From positions 22,883-86,882 of the forward strand of contig JAGWIG010000006.1 in assembly GCA_028873515.1 (NCBI GenBank): DNA of 64,000 nucleotides. Direction: 5' to 3'. The notes beneath the pieces were generated by a model, which worked only from the letters and a program-made list of their open reading frames with translations, ran no database searches and had not been told where the DNA came from. Shown here piece by piece: positions 8,481 to 17,979 of this stretch. This DNA is from Pseudomonadota bacterium (GTDB taxonomy: Bacteria > Pseudomonadota > Gammaproteobacteria > Burkholderiales > REEB80). The translations under genes were made by a program, and so were the position numbers. Position 1 is the stretch's first letter; the number at the start of each line of letters is the position of its first letter.

Positions 8481-9292
8481 AATTGATTACGTATAAAACT
8501 TGCTCCATGATAAAGAGGTGCATTAAACACATCACACCCAAAGGCGCCAATTAATTGTTGCCCTCGCATGGAAGTTAGAAAAGTTTTAAATTTTTTCGCC
8601 AATTTTTCTTCTTCACTCGTCTGGCTATTACGAATAAAAACGTAATAAGGATTAAGCAATGTATAATCACCCCGATATAGCAATGACAAATTTGACGCAC
8701 GGAGTTTTTCTACTGCCCAGGTGGAACTATCAAGCATAAAATAAGCGCTACGTAAATTTGCAAGTAATAGAGTCGCTGTCATAAAATCATGGCTAATTAA
8801 ATACCAATCTCCTCTGGGATGATATTTAGTTCGATGCCAAATCGCCATCTCCGTTTGATGAGTACCAGAATCATCACCACGGGAAATAAAAGGGCTATGA
8901 CTTTCAGCTATTCGACTATAGGCATCCTCAATTGAATGAGCGTACCTGACTTGTGCAGGATCATGTGTTGGGCCAACAAGATAAAATTCATTCCCCCCAA
9001 TAATAGACCGCTTTAAGCCAGTATCAACGAAAACTATCGACTGTTTTTCCAACGGGACATGTACCAGAGCGAGATCCGCCCTGCATGTTTTAAGCAAGGA
9101 CAAAGACCTCCCGGTACCCGCTTTTACCCACGCAATGGCAGCGTCATTGTCTCGCACGAATAACTCTGAAATGGCCTTCAACAGGCCCAACTCTCCAGGG
9201 CTACCAGTTGCCACCATAAGGCGTGTCTTACCCTCTCCATAAACTTCAGTTACCTGTTCCATCCTGACTGCTTCATTTGTCAAAAGAACCAT
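8471..9292 (-). CDS. Tungstate ABC transporter substrate-binding-like protein (TupA type), orphan, no signal peptide
   Basis: A 273-residue type-2 periplasmic-binding-protein fold. VATGSPGELGLLKAI near the start, the central SRGDDSGTHQTEMAIW and YFMLDSSTW match TupA, which binds tungstate or molybdate oxyanions. Two things are odd. No signal peptide or lipobox precedes the mature-like sequence, and the frame upstream of the ATG runs only about 22 codons to a TAG with no other start codon. No TupB permease or TupC ATPase gene lies nearby. The gene may be a 5'-truncated remnant, or a cytoplasmic oxyanion sensor. The fold call is firm; the function is not. Confidence 0.75.
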   Translation of the reverse strand: MVLLTNEAVRMEQVTEVYGEGKTRLMVATGSPGELGLLKAISELFVRDNDAAIAWVKAGTGRSLSLLKTCRADLALVHVPLEKQSIVFVDTGLKRSIIGGNEFYLVGPTHDPAQVRYAHSIEDAYSRIAESHSPFISRGDDSGTHQTEMAIWHRTKYHPRGDWYLISHDFMTATLLLANLRSAYFMLDSSTWAVEKLRASNLSLLYRGDYTLLNPYYVFIRNSQTSEEEKLAKKFKTFLTSMRGQQLIGAFGCDVFNAPLYHGASFIRNQLEP

Positions 9293-9609
9293 GTTAATTC
9301 TTTCACACCCATCCCATTTAGGGCCTGTCCAGATCCTTCTCTCCGTTTCATTCTAACTTATTAAATGATGCATTAACAGGTAATGAATAGAATGAGAGTA
9401 TGAAAGCAGATAAAAAGAATAAATTAATTCTTTGAATTTTGACTGTTATAAACCATTGTTTTACTAAACAAATAAGAACCTAATACATAACGGGTATAAA
9501 ATGTGGGTTATGAGGTTAAACCATCCGTTAAAACCTCTTTGGCCCAAAAGTGTTAACCATGTCCCCGGTATAATCCGTAAACCATGTGTCCGGTGTGGAC
9601 CTTGGTTAT
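9293..9609. other. Non-coding region with hairpin, between tupA-like gene and tRNA
   Basis: About 317 bases without a gene. It holds a hairpin GAGGTT/AACCTC (9512-9517 and 9532-9537) followed by TTT, and a pair of imperfect direct repeats listed separately. No frame of interest was seen. Confidence 0.5.
9552..9594. repeat. Two imperfect 18-bp direct repeats, resembling an insertion-sequence end
   Basis: GTTAACCATGTCCCCGGT (9552-9569) and GTAAACCATGTGTCCGGT (9577-9594) match at 15 of 18 positions and start 25 bp apart, next to the tRNA gene. Repeated motifs of this kind occur at the ends of some insertion sequences, for example the IS21 family, but no transposase is present here. The link to an IS is inference. 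Confidence 0.5.
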
Positions 9610-9686
9610 TGGTGGGCCCGGTCGGATTCGAACCGACGACCAAAGGATTATGAGTCCTCTGCTACTAACCACTGAGCTACAGGCCC
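9610..9686 (-). tRNA. tRNA with CAU anticodon, probably tRNA-Ile2 (lysidine type)
   Basis: A complete cloverleaf of 77 nt with encoded CCA (plus-strand TGG at 9610-9612). The acceptor stem starts GGGCCTG, the anticodon loop is CTCATAA (anticodon CAU) and the T-arm holds GGTTCGAATCC. A CAU anticodon can be elongator Met or Ile2. The C4-G69 and C5-G68 acceptor pairs are known TilS determinants of E. coli tRNA-Ile2, and the acceptor end differs from elongator tRNA-Met, so Ile2 is favoured. The D-arm reads GCTC...TAGC, giving one poor pair at 13-22 and one extra loop base. It lies 117 nt downstream of rpoD on the same strand. Confidence 0.88.
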
Positions 9687-9765
9687 TTGATAAAACATGA
9701 CAGGCTACATGGAGTAGCCTCATATCAATATGATAAATGATCAAGCAACCGGATAGTATAGAACC

Positions 9766-9801
9766 CGCCGACTTGCGTCAACGCCAAGCCGGCGTTTTTT
9801 T
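9766..9801 (+). terminator. Strong hairpin with T-run, oriented rightward against rpoD
   Basis: CGCCG-A-CTTG (9766-9775) pairs with CAAG-C-CGGCG (9785-9794) around a 9-nt loop, then seven T (9795-9801) on the plus strand. It is a good intrinsic terminator for rightward RNA, but no rightward gene lies close upstream. Read leftward the stem still forms after the rpoD stop, without a U-run. Confidence 0.6.
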
Positions 9802-9803
9802 AA

Positions 9804-11693
9804 TTACTCATTATCCATGAAGCTACGCAAACGATCTGATCTTGAAGGGTGTCGCAGTTTTCGTAGGGCCTTGGCCTCAATCTGACGAATGCGCTCACGC
9901 GTTACATCAAACTGTTTCCCAACCTCTTCAAGCGTATGATCGGTGTTCATCTCAATTCCAAAGCGCATACGAAGAACTTTTGCTTCACGTGGAGTAAGTG
10001 TTTCCAATACCTCCTTAGTCGCTTCACGCAAAGAGGAATACATCGCAGCATCCGATGGGGCCATTGTCGCCAAATCTTCAATAAAATCACCAAGATGCGA
10101 GTCTTCATCATCACCAATTGGTGTTTCCATTGATATCGGCTCTTTGGAAATTTTAAGAATTTTGCGAATTTTATCTTCTGGCATTTCCATCTTTTCTGCT
10201 AGTTCGGCAGGATCTGGTTCAAGGCCTGTTTCCTGAAAAATCTGGCGAGAAATCCGATTCATCTTGTTAATCGTCTCAATCATATGAACAGGTATACGTA
10301 TAGTACGTGCCTGATCAGCAATGGAACGTGTAATGGCCTGACGTATCCACCAAGTTGCATAGGTCGAAAACTTGTAGCCCCGGCGGTATTCAAACTTATC
10401 CACAGCCTTCATAAGGCCAATATTCCCTTCCTGTATAAGATCCAGGAATTGCAAGCCACGGTTTGTATACTTTTTCGCTATGGAAATAACCAGCCGAAGG
10501 TTAGCCTCTATCATTTCCCGCTTGGCACGCCGAGCTTTCGCTTCACCAGTCGACATCTGGCGATTGATTTCCTTAAGATCCTTAATGGGAATTCCCACGC
10601 GATCCTGCATATCTACTAATTTATGCTGAAGTTCAATGATTAAGGCCTCAACCCGCACCAGATCGGCACTATATGCTCTTCCCGAACCCATCTCTTGATT
10701 GATCCATGAAAGATTGCCTTCATTCCCAGGGAAATACTTAATAAAATGTTGTCGAGGCATCCCCCCCTTATGTACGCAAAGATTCATAATCTCGCGCTCA
10801 TAATTCCTAATTTCTTCAACAAGCTGGCGAAGATTGTCACAAAGAGCCTCAACCTGTTTGACTGAAAAGCGAATTGCCATCAGTTCCCCGGAAATAAGTT
10901 CCTGAACTTCTCTGTAGGCATCAGAACCATATCCATCTTCACGAAGAATGTCACACATCCGTCCATAGGCATTACGAATTATGGAAAATCGCTCCATTGC
11001 ATCACTTTTTAGTTGGGCCAGATTAGCTGCAGCAATTGCCGAACCTTCCCCTTCTTCATCTGCATCAGCTTCTTCAGCCTCTATTTCATCACTCTCAAGG
11101 ACTTCTTCCTCAATTTCTTCAGCGGCCCCACCCTCTTCTACCTGTGAAACCACCCCATCCACAAGCTCATCAATACGAAGAAGGTCATTTTCAACTAATT
11201 CCGCAAGTTTCAGAATTTCTGAAATCGTTGTAGGACATGCTGAAATCGCCTGGACCATATGCTTTAAACCATCTTCAATCCGTTTGGCAATTTCAATTTC
11301 CCCTTCACGGGTTAGCAGATCAACGGTTCCCATCTCACGCATATACATCCGGACCGGATCCGTAGTTCTGCCAAATTCCGAATCAGCCGTCGCCAAGGCT
11401 GCTTCTGCTTCCTCTACTGCATCTTCATCAGTTACAGATGGTGGCGCATCGGACATCAGTAAAGACTCAGCATCAGGCGCCTCATCATATACGGCGATAC
11501 CCATATCTCCAATCATGCTGATCACTGACTCGATCTGTTCAGCATCCAGCATTTCATCAGGCAGATGATCGTTAATTTCTGCATAGGTCAGATAGCCGCG
11601 GTCTTTCCCCAGCACGATCAGCGACTTTAGCCGCATTCTTCGCTCATCTGCATCATTGAGCCGCACTTCGGGTTTTTCGTTGTCACTCACCAT
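9804..11693 (-). CDS. rpoD: RNA polymerase primary sigma factor sigma-70
   Basis: The housekeeping sigma factor that directs RNA polymerase to most promoters. The protein is 629 residues from the chosen ATG ([14 protein letters not shown]). Region 1.1 is at about residues 15-85, region 1.2 begins at [12 protein letters not shown], then comes the acidic non-conserved region ([13 protein letters not shown]). Region 2 holds [20 protein letters not shown] and [15 protein letters not shown], and region 4.2 holds [21 protein letters not shown] longer frame from 11771 overlaps the dnaG end and adds 26 unlike residues. It lies 49 nt after dnaG on the same strand, the conserved rpsU-dnaG-rpoD macromolecular synthesis order, with the yqeY-like gene inserted. 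Confidence 0.97.
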   Translation of the reverse strand: MVSDNEKPEVRLNDADERRMRLKSLIVLGKDRGYLTYAEINDHLPDEMLDAEQIESVISMIGDMGIAVYDEAPDAESLLMSDAPPSVTDEDAVEEAEAALATADSEFGRTTDPVRMYMREMGTVDLLTREGEIEIAKRIEDGLKHMVQAISACPTTISEILKLAELVENDLLRIDELVDGVVSQVEEGGAAEEIEEEVLESDEIEAEEADADEEGEGSAIAAANLAQLKSDAMERFSIIRNAYGRMCDILREDGYGSDAYREVQELISGELMAIRFSVKQVEALCDNLRQLVEEIRNYEREIMNLCVHKGGMPRQHFIKYFPGNEGNLSWINQEMGSGRAYSADLVRVEALIIELQHKLVDMQDRVGIPIKDLKEINRQMSTGEAKARRAKREMIEANLRLVISIAKKYTNRGLQFLDLIQEGNIGLMKAVDKFEYRRGYKFSTYATWWIRQAITRSIADQARTIRIPVHMIETINKMNRISRQIFQETGLEPDPAELAEKMEMPEDKIRKILKISKEPISMETPIGDDEDSHLGDFIEDLATMAPSDAAMYSSLREATKEVLETLTPREAKVLRMRFGIEMNTDHTLEEVGKQFDVTRERIRQIEAKALRKLRHPSRSDRLRSFMDNE

Positions 11694-11742
11694 AAGTCTA
11701 TCTCGATTAAAGGTTTTAAAAACTACGCTCTTTTTACTTCCC

Positions 11743-13443
11743 TCAGTGGGGAAGCAGTCCCAGCAATTCAAGCTTCTGCGCTGGAGTCAACTCAGTTTTA
11801 AGCAACTCGCCGATTCGGCGTTTCCGTTGCTGCAGATGCCATTTTTTAATTGCATCCATGAACTCTTGTTTGACCTCAATTTTTCCATTTAATTCTCTTA
11901 TTTCCGATAAAATCCTTGAAATGGTATTTTCAAATTCACTTCTTGCGAACTGCTGTTCAAGCTCACCTTCAGTCATTTCACCATTTAACTTTATCATTTC
12001 AATCAGAGCACGCAACAGCTCCGTTCCTGCTCCAGAAAATTCATCTGCCTGCAAATCCATGGCAAGAGAAGGTTGCATCAAAATAAGTCTAACCAAATGT
12101 CTCGACAAAGAAGGAGCAGAACGAACAGATCTTGCTACCTTCAAATTATTCGTAGTTATCGATGTAGGCAAAGAAATATTAGCTTTATAAATTCCATCAA
12201 GTTCTTCCAGACTAAGCCCCGCCATATCTGCGACGCTTTTTCGCAAAAGCAACTGATAGACTGGTGCAGTGACCTGCTGCAACATTGCCCCCGCCTGTTT
12301 CACAAATTTTGCACGACCTTCCTCAGTATTAAGCTCTGACTCTGATGCAAGATGATCCAGCATAAACCTTGACAATGATTGAGCAGTCTCAATAAGTTTT
12401 TCAAATGCCTCTGCACCATGATCCCGAACAAAACTATCGGGATCTTCCCCGTCCGGAAGAAAAAGGAACTTCACCCTTTTCCCATCTTCAATAACCTGCA
12501 AACAATGGCCAAGAGCACGCCAAGCCGCACGGCGGCCAGCCGCATCTCCATCAAAGCTGAATATGACTTCATCTGCAAGGCGTATTAATGCCTTCGCATG
12601 AGTTGAAGTTGTCGCTGTACCTAAAGTTGCAACAGCATAATCAATACCGTGCTGATGCAGCATGACAACATCCATGTATCCTTCAACGACCAACACCCTG
12701 TTTTTGGAGTGAATAGCCCGCTGCGCCTGCACAAGGCCATAGAGCTCTCGCCCCTTTTCAAACAAACGTGTTTCAGGCGAATTCAAATATTTAGGTTCGC
12801 CAGCATCCAGCACACGGCCACCAAAACCAACAATCCGGCCACGATGCCCTTTTATCGGAAACATGATCCGATCACGAAAGCGATCATACCTTCGACCAGA
12901 ATCATTCAGAACCACAAGCCCGGAATCAATTGGGCCCTGCTCTTCATAGTTTTTCAGCACCTTGGCCAAAGCCTGCCAGCCAGGAGGTGCATAACCCAGA
13001 CCAAAACGTGCTGCAGTCTGTCCAGTTACTCCACGGGCTTTCAAATACTCAATCGCCCTTTTCGAACCTTTTAACGAATTTCGATAAAAATTTGAAGCCT
13101 CTTCTAGAAGAGGGGTCAAGATGTCGGGCTGCCGCTCAGCTCTTTTCAGCTCATTTTTTGGGACAGATAAACCTGCAGAATGTGCAAGCTCTTCTATTGC
13201 CTGCACAAAAGACAGGTTACGCCAAGCCATTGTAAAATCAATAATGTTTCCATGTGCGCCACAACCAAAACAATGATAAAACTGCTTTGACGGACTCACT
13301 GTAAAAGATGGGGTTTTTTCTTCATGAAACGGGCAGCAGGACTGGTAGTTAGCACCTGCCTTTTTCAGGGTAACCGCGCGACCAACCACATCGACTACAC
13401 TCAGCCGATTAAGCAAATCATCAATAAATGATTGCGGGATCAT
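11743..13443 (-). CDS. dnaG: DNA primase
   Basis: Makes the RNA primers that start Okazaki fragments, working with the replicative helicase. It is 566 residues. The N-terminal zinc ribbon has C37, H40, C58 and C61 (CPFH and HCFGCG). The Toprim catalytic core shows the acidic motifs VVEGYMDV and [16 protein letters not shown]. The C-terminal helicase-interacting region is less conserved, as expected. The start [13 protein letters not shown] is the normal family start. It lies downstream of the yqeY-like gene and upstream of rpoD. Confidence 0.97.
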   Translation of the reverse strand: MIPQSFIDDLLNRLSVVDVVGRAVTLKKAGANYQSCCPFHEEKTPSFTVSPSKQFYHCFGCGAHGNIIDFTMAWRNLSFVQAIEELAHSAGLSVPKNELKRAERQPDILTPLLEEASNFYRNSLKGSKRAIEYLKARGVTGQTAARFGLGYAPPGWQALAKVLKNYEEQGPIDSGLVVLNDSGRRYDRFRDRIMFPIKGHRGRIVGFGGRVLDAGEPKYLNSPETRLFEKGRELYGLVQAQRAIHSKNRVLVVEGYMDVVMLHQHGIDYAVATLGTATTSTHAKALIRLADEVIFSFDGDAAGRRAAWRALGHCLQVIEDGKRVKFLFLPDGEDPDSFVRDHGAEAFEKLIETAQSLSRFMLDHLASESELNTEEGRAKFVKQAGAMLQQVTAPVYQLLLRKSVADMAGLSLEELDGIYKANISLPTSITTNNLKVARSVRSAPSLSRHLVRLILMQPSLAMDLQADEFSGAGTELLRALIEMIKLNGEMTEGELEQQFARSEFENTISRILSEIRELNGKIEVKQEFMDAIKKWHLQQRKRRIGELLKTELTPAQKLELLGLLPH

Positions 13444-13504
13444 GGTCGAACCCTCAGCGCCCGTTTACCCATCTTACCGGCGTACAAACCGGTGCACAAT
13501 GTGT

Positions 13505-13966
13505 TTAGCCAGAAAGCGCAGTTTTAATCAAACCGGAAACCACAGCCATATCAGCACGGCCACCCAACTCAGTTTTAACTACGGCCATGACACGACCCAT
13601 GTCTTTCATTCCGCTCGCGCTTGTAGACAAGATAGCTGCTTTTACATACTCCATAACCTCAGTCTCACTAAGTGAGGCTGGCAAATAAGCCTCCAGCACT
13701 TTAGCTTCAGCTACCTCTCTGTCCACCAAGTCCTGTCTACCAGCAGCACCGTACTGGGCAATAGAATCCTGCCGTTGCTTAATCATTTTTCGAATGACCT
13801 CAATGACACCCTGGTCATCCAGCATTTCTCCACCACCCTGCACCCGCCCATCAATTTCACGTTGACGAACAGCCGAAAACAACAAACGAAGCGTACCTAG
13901 CCGCGTCACGTCACGATCACGCATCGCTTGCTTCATATCATCTGAGATTTGCTGCCTGAGGGTCAT
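13505..13966 (-). CDS. GatB/YqeY domain-containing protein
   Basis: A 153-residue helical protein of the YqeY family, related to the tail domain of the GatB amidotransferase subunit. Its role is not established; a link to tRNA-dependent amidation is only suggested by homology. The ATG at 13966 gives the family start MTLRQQISDDMKQAMRDRD; a longer frame from 14107 runs into rpsU and is not conserved. Other family features are LGTLRLLFSAVRQREID and the C-terminal GMKDMGRVMAVVKTELGGRA. It sits between rpsU and dnaG, a common position in proteobacteria. Confidence 0.9.
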   Translation of the reverse strand: MTLRQQISDDMKQAMRDRDVTRLGTLRLLFSAVRQREIDGRVQGGGEMLDDQGVIEVIRKMIKQRQDSIAQYGAAGRQDLVDREVAEAKVLEAYLPASLSETEVMEYVKAAILSTSASGMKDMGRVMAVVKTELGGRADMAVVSGLIKTALSG

Positions 13967-13982
13967 AACACAATAAATCTGC

Positions 13983-14195
13983 TTAATATAATTTTGGAGG
14001 CAACGTCTGACTACGCAATTTTTTGTAGTGGCGCTTGACAGCCGCAGCCTGTTTACGTTTCCGCTCAGCTGTTGGTTTCTCGTAAAATTCTCGCGCACGA
14101 AGCTCATTGAGCAAACCCGAACGTTCTATGGTTCGACGAAAACGCCGCAAGGCAACATCGAACGGCTCCCCTTCTTTTACACGAACACTTGGCAT
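13983..14195 (-). CDS. rpsU: 30S ribosomal protein S21
   Basis: A small basic protein of the 30S subunit needed for initiation on many mRNAs. From the ATG at 14195 it is 70 residues, beginning [19 protein letters not shown] and ending in a lysine/arginine-rich tail. A GGAG ribosome-binding site lies 6 nt upstream, which decides against the ATG at 14258. It is the first gene of the leftward rpsU-yqeY-dnaG-rpoD unit and is divergent from tsaD. Confidence 0.96.
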   Translation of the reverse strand: MPSVRVKEGEPFDVALRRFRRTIERSGLLNELRAREFYEKPTAERKRKQAAAVKRHYKKLRSQTLPPKLY

Positions 14196-14301
14196 GGAAT
14201 CTCCGGCAAAAAATCCAAGTAAATTTGTAATTATATCTGCGCTTGCTATTCTTTTCAATCATGAGATTACATATTCTCTATCCCCCTCTGAATTCCTCAA
14301 G

Positions 14302-14307
14302 TATAAT
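14302..14307 (+). promoter_or_regulatory. Candidate -10 element for tsaD
   Basis: A perfect TATAAT 24 nt upstream of the tsaD ATG, in the 136-bp region divergent from rpsU. No convincing -35 box stands 16-18 bp upstream, so the promoter call is tentative. Confidence 0.4.
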
Positions 14308-14331
14308 TCATGTTTTCTGAATGATGTTCCA

Positions 14332-15342
14332 ATGCTAGTCCTAGGAATTGAAACCTCATGTGATGAAACCGGGGTAGCCCTTTTTGATACCTATACAGGC
14401 CTGCTTGCACATGAACTCCACTCTCAGGTTTCAATGCATGCCGAATATGGAGGAGTAGTACCCGAGCTTGCATCACGAGATCATATTCGCCGAATTATTC
14501 CTCTTATACGTTCCACCCTCAAACAAGCAGATAGGCATCTTAAAGACATCAACGCAATTGCGTATACGAGAGGGCCTGGCCTAGCTGGCGCACTCCTTGT
14601 TGGAGCAGCAGTGGCGGAAGGGCTTGCTTACTCGCTCAATCTCCCCCGTATCGGCATACATCACCTCGAAGGCCATCTTCTTGCACCGCTTATCGAACCT
14701 TCTCCGCCAGAATTTCCATTTATCGCGTTACTTGTTTCCGGCGGGCATACTCAGTTAATGAGAGTCAACGGGATAGGGAGCTACCGTTTACTTGGAGAAA
14801 CCCTGGATGATGCTGCAGGTGAAGCTTTTGACAAGACTGCCAAACTATTAAATCTTGGCTATCCGGGAGGGCCTGCAATTTCAAAACTCGCAAGAACCGG
14901 AAACCCAGACCGTTTCAGGCTTCCACGCCCACTTATCAATTCAGGCGATCTTAACTTCAGCTTCAGCGGACTCAAAACTGCTGTATTAACTCTTGTAAAC
15001 AATATTCCGGAAGATGAAAGCAATACCCGGGATATAGCGGCATCTTTTCAAAAAGCAATGGTAGACGTTTTAACTTCCAAGGCAATAGCGGCCCTTGATT
15101 ACGAAAAATTACAAAGGCTGGTTGTAGCCGGAGGGGTTGGAGCCAACGAACAGTTAAGAGAAGCGATGGAGATAAAAATAACTAAACAAGGTGGGGCTGT
15201 TTACTATCCAAAACTTGAATTTTGCACAGACAATGGTGCCATGATCGCTTTTGCCGGGGCAATGCGTCTATCAGAAGCAACAAAAAATCATGGGTTTTCC
15301 ATATGCCCTCGCTGGCCCCTTGAAGGGTTAACCCTAGAATAG
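14332..15342 (+). CDS. tsaD: tRNA N6-adenosine threonylcarbamoyltransferase TsaD
   Basis: Transfers threonylcarbamoyl from TC-AMP to A37 of tRNAs that read ANN codons, as part of the TsaBDE complex. It is 336 residues. The ATG at 14332 gives [19 protein letters not shown], the standard start. The metal-binding HLEGH motif ([11 protein letters not shown]) and LVSGGHTQL are intact, as are [15 protein letters not shown] and [10 protein letters not shown]. The C-terminal CTDNGAMIA is also conserved. It is divergent from rpsU, the classical arrangement, and ends directly against the convergent folB stop. Confidence 0.97.
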   Translation: MLVLGIETSCDETGVALFDTYTGLLAHELHSQVSMHAEYGGVVPELASRDHIRRIIPLIRSTLKQADRHLKDINAIAYTRGPGLAGALLVGAAVAEGLAYSLNLPRIGIHHLEGHLLAPLIEPSPPEFPFIALLVSGGHTQLMRVNGIGSYRLLGETLDDAAGEAFDKTAKLLNLGYPGGPAISKLARTGNPDRFRLPRPLINSGDLNFSFSGLKTAVLTLVNNIPEDESNTRDIAASFQKAMVDVLTSKAIAALDYEKLQRLVVAGGVGANEQLREAMEIKITKQGGAVYYPKLEFCTDNGAMIAFAGAMRLSEATKNHGFSICPRWPLEGLTLE

Positions 15343-15699
15343 CTATGAACAATGCCTCCTTTCAATCATGACTCCAACTTCTGCTACATAAGGCAAAATA
15401 TTCTGCTTCGTTACCCGGATACGAACCCATGGAGTTTTAAACTCATTCAACAAAAATTCAGCAACGAATTCAGCCAGCTTTTCAACCAAATAAAAGCTCT
15501 GGCGTGGAAGTTCCTGCTGAAGGCTGGCAACCACCTTTGCATAATCGATAGTATCCTTCACATCATCACTGTGGGGTATACTGCTTTCTGCTATAGCAAT
15601 TTCCAAATCAAGCCTTATTTCCTGGGCAGCCTGACGCTCCCATTCATAAACGCCAATGACGAGAGCAATACGAAAATCCTTGATGAATATAATATCCAT
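15343..15699 (-). CDS. folB: Dihydroneopterin aldolase
   Basis: Converts 7,8-dihydroneopterin to 6-hydroxymethyl-dihydropterin plus glycolaldehyde in folate synthesis. It is 118 residues from an ATG with AGGA 5 nt upstream; the frame is open to 15726 but the extra residues are not family-like. Seen motifs are the N-terminal IGVYEWERQAAQEIRLDLE, the YAKVV region around residue 55 and the C-terminal VRIRVTKQN. The gene lies divergently beside plsY, as in many proteobacteria, and abuts tsaD tail to tail with no spacer. Confidence 0.93.
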   Translation of the reverse strand: MDIIFIKDFRIALVIGVYEWERQAAQEIRLDLEIAIAESSIPHSDDVKDTIDYAKVVASLQQELPRQSFYLVEKLAEFVAEFLLNEFKTPWVRIRVTKQNILPYVAEVGVMIERRHCS

Positions 15700-15737
15700 T
15701 ATTCCTGGCTTCAAATAGACGGCCATAACTTACCGCA

Positions 15738-16340
15738 ATGAACATAACCTTATTATCACTAATGTTTGCAGGCTATCTTATCGGCTCTTTGTCCTTTGCT
15801 ATAATAATTAGCCGTGCTTTTCAGCTCCCCGATCCCAGAACATTTGGTTCAGGCAACCCTGGTGCTACCAATGTTTTACGAAGCGGGAATAAAAAAGCTG
15901 CTGCACTTACCCTGTTTGGAGATGCCATAAAAGGGTGGCTCGCCGTCTTTTTAGCTCAAAGGCTAACCAGCTTGCCAGGAATAGGAACGCCTGGAATTGC
16001 CTGGGTTGCCATAGCAGTTTTTATTGGTCATCTTTACCCCATATATTTTCAATTCAGAGGGGGAAAAGGTGTTGCAACAGCTCTAGGCATACTCCTCGCT
16101 TTTTCCCTAAAACTCGGCATTTGCGTAGCACTTGTCTGGCTTATCGTTGCCAAACTGTTTCGCATTTCTTCCTTTTCTGCCTTGGCTGCAACTATCTCTG
16201 CCCCGTTTTTTGCACTGATATTCCTTACTGAGCCTTCATGGAAATGGAGTGTCAGCGCGATTGCTTTGATCCTCATTGCACGACATAAAACCAATATCCA
16301 GAAACTGTTATCAGGGAAAGAAACTAAAATTGGCAATTAA
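15738..16340 (+). CDS. plsY: Glycerol-3-phosphate acyltransferase PlsY
   Basis: Inner-membrane enzyme that acylates glycerol-3-phosphate from acyl-phosphate, the first step of phospholipid synthesis. It is 200 residues with about five membrane segments. All three conserved motifs are visible: the N-terminal SxxFG-like segment, GSGNPGATNVLRSG at about residues 37-50, and the GHLYPIYFQFRGGKGVATALG region near 100-120. The ribosome-binding site is weak. It is divergent from folB and its last 4 bp overlap the convergent ogt end. Confidence 0.95.
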   Translation: MNITLLSLMFAGYLIGSLSFAIIISRAFQLPDPRTFGSGNPGATNVLRSGNKKAAALTLFGDAIKGWLAVFLAQRLTSLPGIGTPGIAWVAIAVFIGHLYPIYFQFRGGKGVATALGILLAFSLKLGICVALVWLIVAKLFRISSFSALAATISAPFFALIFLTEPSWKWSVSAIALILIARHKTNIQKLLSGKETKIGN

Positions 16341-16837
16341 TTAAAGCATACGCCTTCATGAGCAAGCAACCATCTTTTTACAGTGATATAAGCACCATCT
16401 CGAGTATGGTTGAATCCTCCCATCCCCCTCTTGGAAACGATTCGGTGACACGGAATAACAATGGGCAATGGATTAGCGGCACAGGCACCACCCACTGCTC
16501 TGGGGCCGCTGACTAGCTCATCAGCAACATCACCGTAAGTACGTACTGAACCAACGGGGATATACATCATCATCTGCCACACACGACGCTGAAAATCTGA
16601 TCCAGACAATGCAACCGGAAGACTAAAAATATGCTTCGGATCAGCAAAATAGGCATCTAATTCAGCAAAAACAGCGGCAGCAATACGGGTAGTCGGTGGA
16701 CTATATTGGGAACCCTGCAGAAAATCTATGCGATTGAGTACATCATGTCGAGCGAATACGGCAAGCGCACCAAATGGCGCGCTATATATGCCGTCGTGCT
16801 TATCACATGAGTTCATCGCCATGACAGCAGCAATCAT
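16337..16837 (-). CDS. ogt: Methylated-DNA--[protein]-cysteine S-methyltransferase
   Basis: A suicide repair enzyme that removes methyl groups from O6-methylguanine onto its own cysteine. The active site PCHRI, the helix-turn-helix RTYGDVADELVSGPRAVGGA and the arginine finger region are present. The ATG at 16837 gives 166 residues and lies 7 nt after the rplS stop codon; the frame runs back to 16957 inside rplS but that part is not family-like. Its ribosome-binding site is weak, so the true start may be one of two ATGs slightly downstream. It is the last gene after rplS. Confidence 0.88.
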   Translation of the reverse strand: MIAAVMAMNSCDKHDGIYSAPFGALAVFARHDVLNRIDFLQGSQYSPPTTRIAAAVFAELDAYFADPKHIFSLPVALSGSDFQRRVWQMMMYIPVGSVRTYGDVADELVSGPRAVGGACAANPLPIVIPCHRIVSKRGMGGFNHTRDGAYITVKRWLLAHEGVCFN

Positions 16838-16844
16838 TCCAAGC

Positions 16845-17213
16845 TTAAACAGTTGCTCTACGTGCCAACTTCTCACGGATACGAGCGGATTTTCCAGAAC
16901 GGTCCCGTAAATAATAAAGCTTAGCACGTCGAACATCACCACGACGTTTGACTTCAATGCTTGCTATAAGGGGCGAATAGGATTGAAACGTTCTTTCTAC
17001 ACCCTCACCAGCTGAAATCTTGCGTACAATAAAAGAAGAATTCAATCCACGATTCCGCTTTGCAATAACTACACCTTCATATGCCTGAAGGCGCTCACGG
17101 CTTCCTTCTTTTACTTTCACATTGACGACTATCGTATCTCCAGGCGCAAAGTCCGGCAGTTCCTTTTTCAGGCGGGCAATTTCCTCCTGCTCCAATCTAG
17201 CAATCAAGTCCAT
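16845..17213 (-). CDS. rplS: 50S ribosomal protein L19
   Basis: Large-subunit protein at the 30S interface. It is 122 residues from the ATG at 17213 ([16 protein letters not shown]), with AGGAG 7 nt upstream located inside the end of trmD. The conserved [20 protein letters not shown] and the C-terminal [20 protein letters not shown] are intact. It is the fourth gene of the rpsP-rimM-trmD-rplS operon, 4 nt after trmD. Confidence 0.96.
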   Translation of the reverse strand: MDLIARLEQEEIARLKKELPDFAPGDTIVVNVKVKEGSRERLQAYEGVVIAKRNRGLNSSFIVRKISAGEGVERTFQSYSPLIASIEVKRRGDVRRAKLYYLRDRSGKSARIREKLARRATV

Positions 17214-17217
17214 CTTG

Positions 17218-17979
17218 TTACTCCTTGTCATTCATATCCTGTTTAAACTCATCCAGTAACAGTTGTTCCCTGGAGTCAAGTCCACGATCTTTAAGCAAAT
17301 CTGGCCGCCTGAGCCAAGTTCTTCCTAAGGACTGCATCAAACGCCAACGTTTAATATTTGCATGATTACCTGACAGAAGCACTGCCGGGACACACTTTCC
17401 ATCATACACCTCGGGGCGCGTATAATGGGGATAATCAAGCAATCCATCGCTGAATGAATCCTGTGTGGCCGATTCAGCATCCCCCAGAACCCCGGGCAGC
17501 AACCTTATGATTCCATCCAGCAGCATCATTGCTGGCAACTCTCCGCCAGACAGAACATAGTTTCCTACCGAGTATTCCCGATCGACCACCTGTTCAATCA
17601 GACGCTCATCAATTCCTTCATAACGGCCGCAAAGAAGAATGAGCCCCTCTTCCGAACCAAGCTCCATCAAATCGTCCTGATCAAGCAGCTTTCCCTGTGG
17701 GGTTAGATGAACGACCAGCGAACGTTTAACCCCTGCCAGTTGCTGCCTGCTTCGGGCGGCTTCAATTGCCAAGGCAAGAGGCTCAACCATCATGATCATG
17801 CCTGGACCACCCCCATAAGGACGATCATCTATGGTTCTGTATGCATCCTTGGTAAAATCCCTGGGATCCCAAGCTTGCAAAACATATACAGATTGATCAT
17901 AAGCCCGCCTGGTCACCCCATATTTCGTCAAGGCATCAAACATCTTAGGAAACAAAGTCAAAACGTCGTAATGTTTCAG
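17218..17979 (-). CDS. trmD: tRNA (guanine-N1)-methyltransferase TrmD, with apparent CTG start
   Basis: Methylates G37 of tRNAs using S-adenosylmethionine and so prevents frameshifting. SPOUT-fold knot motifs are present: [12 protein letters not shown] at about residue 55, [15 protein letters not shown] and [15 protein letters not shown]. The first beta-strand of the family (YDVLTLFP) is complete only if translation starts at the CTG at 17979-17977, which has a perfect AAGGAG 6 nt upstream. The first ordinary start in frame, TTG at 17961, would cut into that strand. An ATG at 17983-17981 sits in another frame and meets a stop after 12 codons. From CTG the protein is 253 residues, normal for TrmD. 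It lies between rimM and rplS. Confidence 0.92.
   Translation of the reverse strand: MKHYDVLTLFPKMFDALTKYGVTRRAYDQSVYVLQAWDPRDFTKDAYRTIDDRPYGGGPGMIMMVEPLALAIEAARSRQQLAGVKRSLVVHLTPQGKLLDQDDLMELGSEEGLILLCGRYEGIDERLIEQVVDREYSVGNYVLSGGELPAMMLLDGIIRLLPGVLGDAESATQDSFSDGLLDYPHYTRPEVYDGKCVPAVLLSGNHANIKRWRLMQSLGRTWLRRPDLLKDRGLDSREQLLLDEFKQDMNDKE

Noticed and set aside
10981..11568. Long serine-rich open frame opposite the rpoD acidic region
   Set aside because: It is the antisense shadow of the Glu/Asp-rich and Ala-rich rpoD segment; low complexity and no ribosome-binding site.
15700..15726. Longer N-terminus for folB
   Set aside because: The additional nine residues are not family-like and the ATG at 15699 has a good AGGA site.
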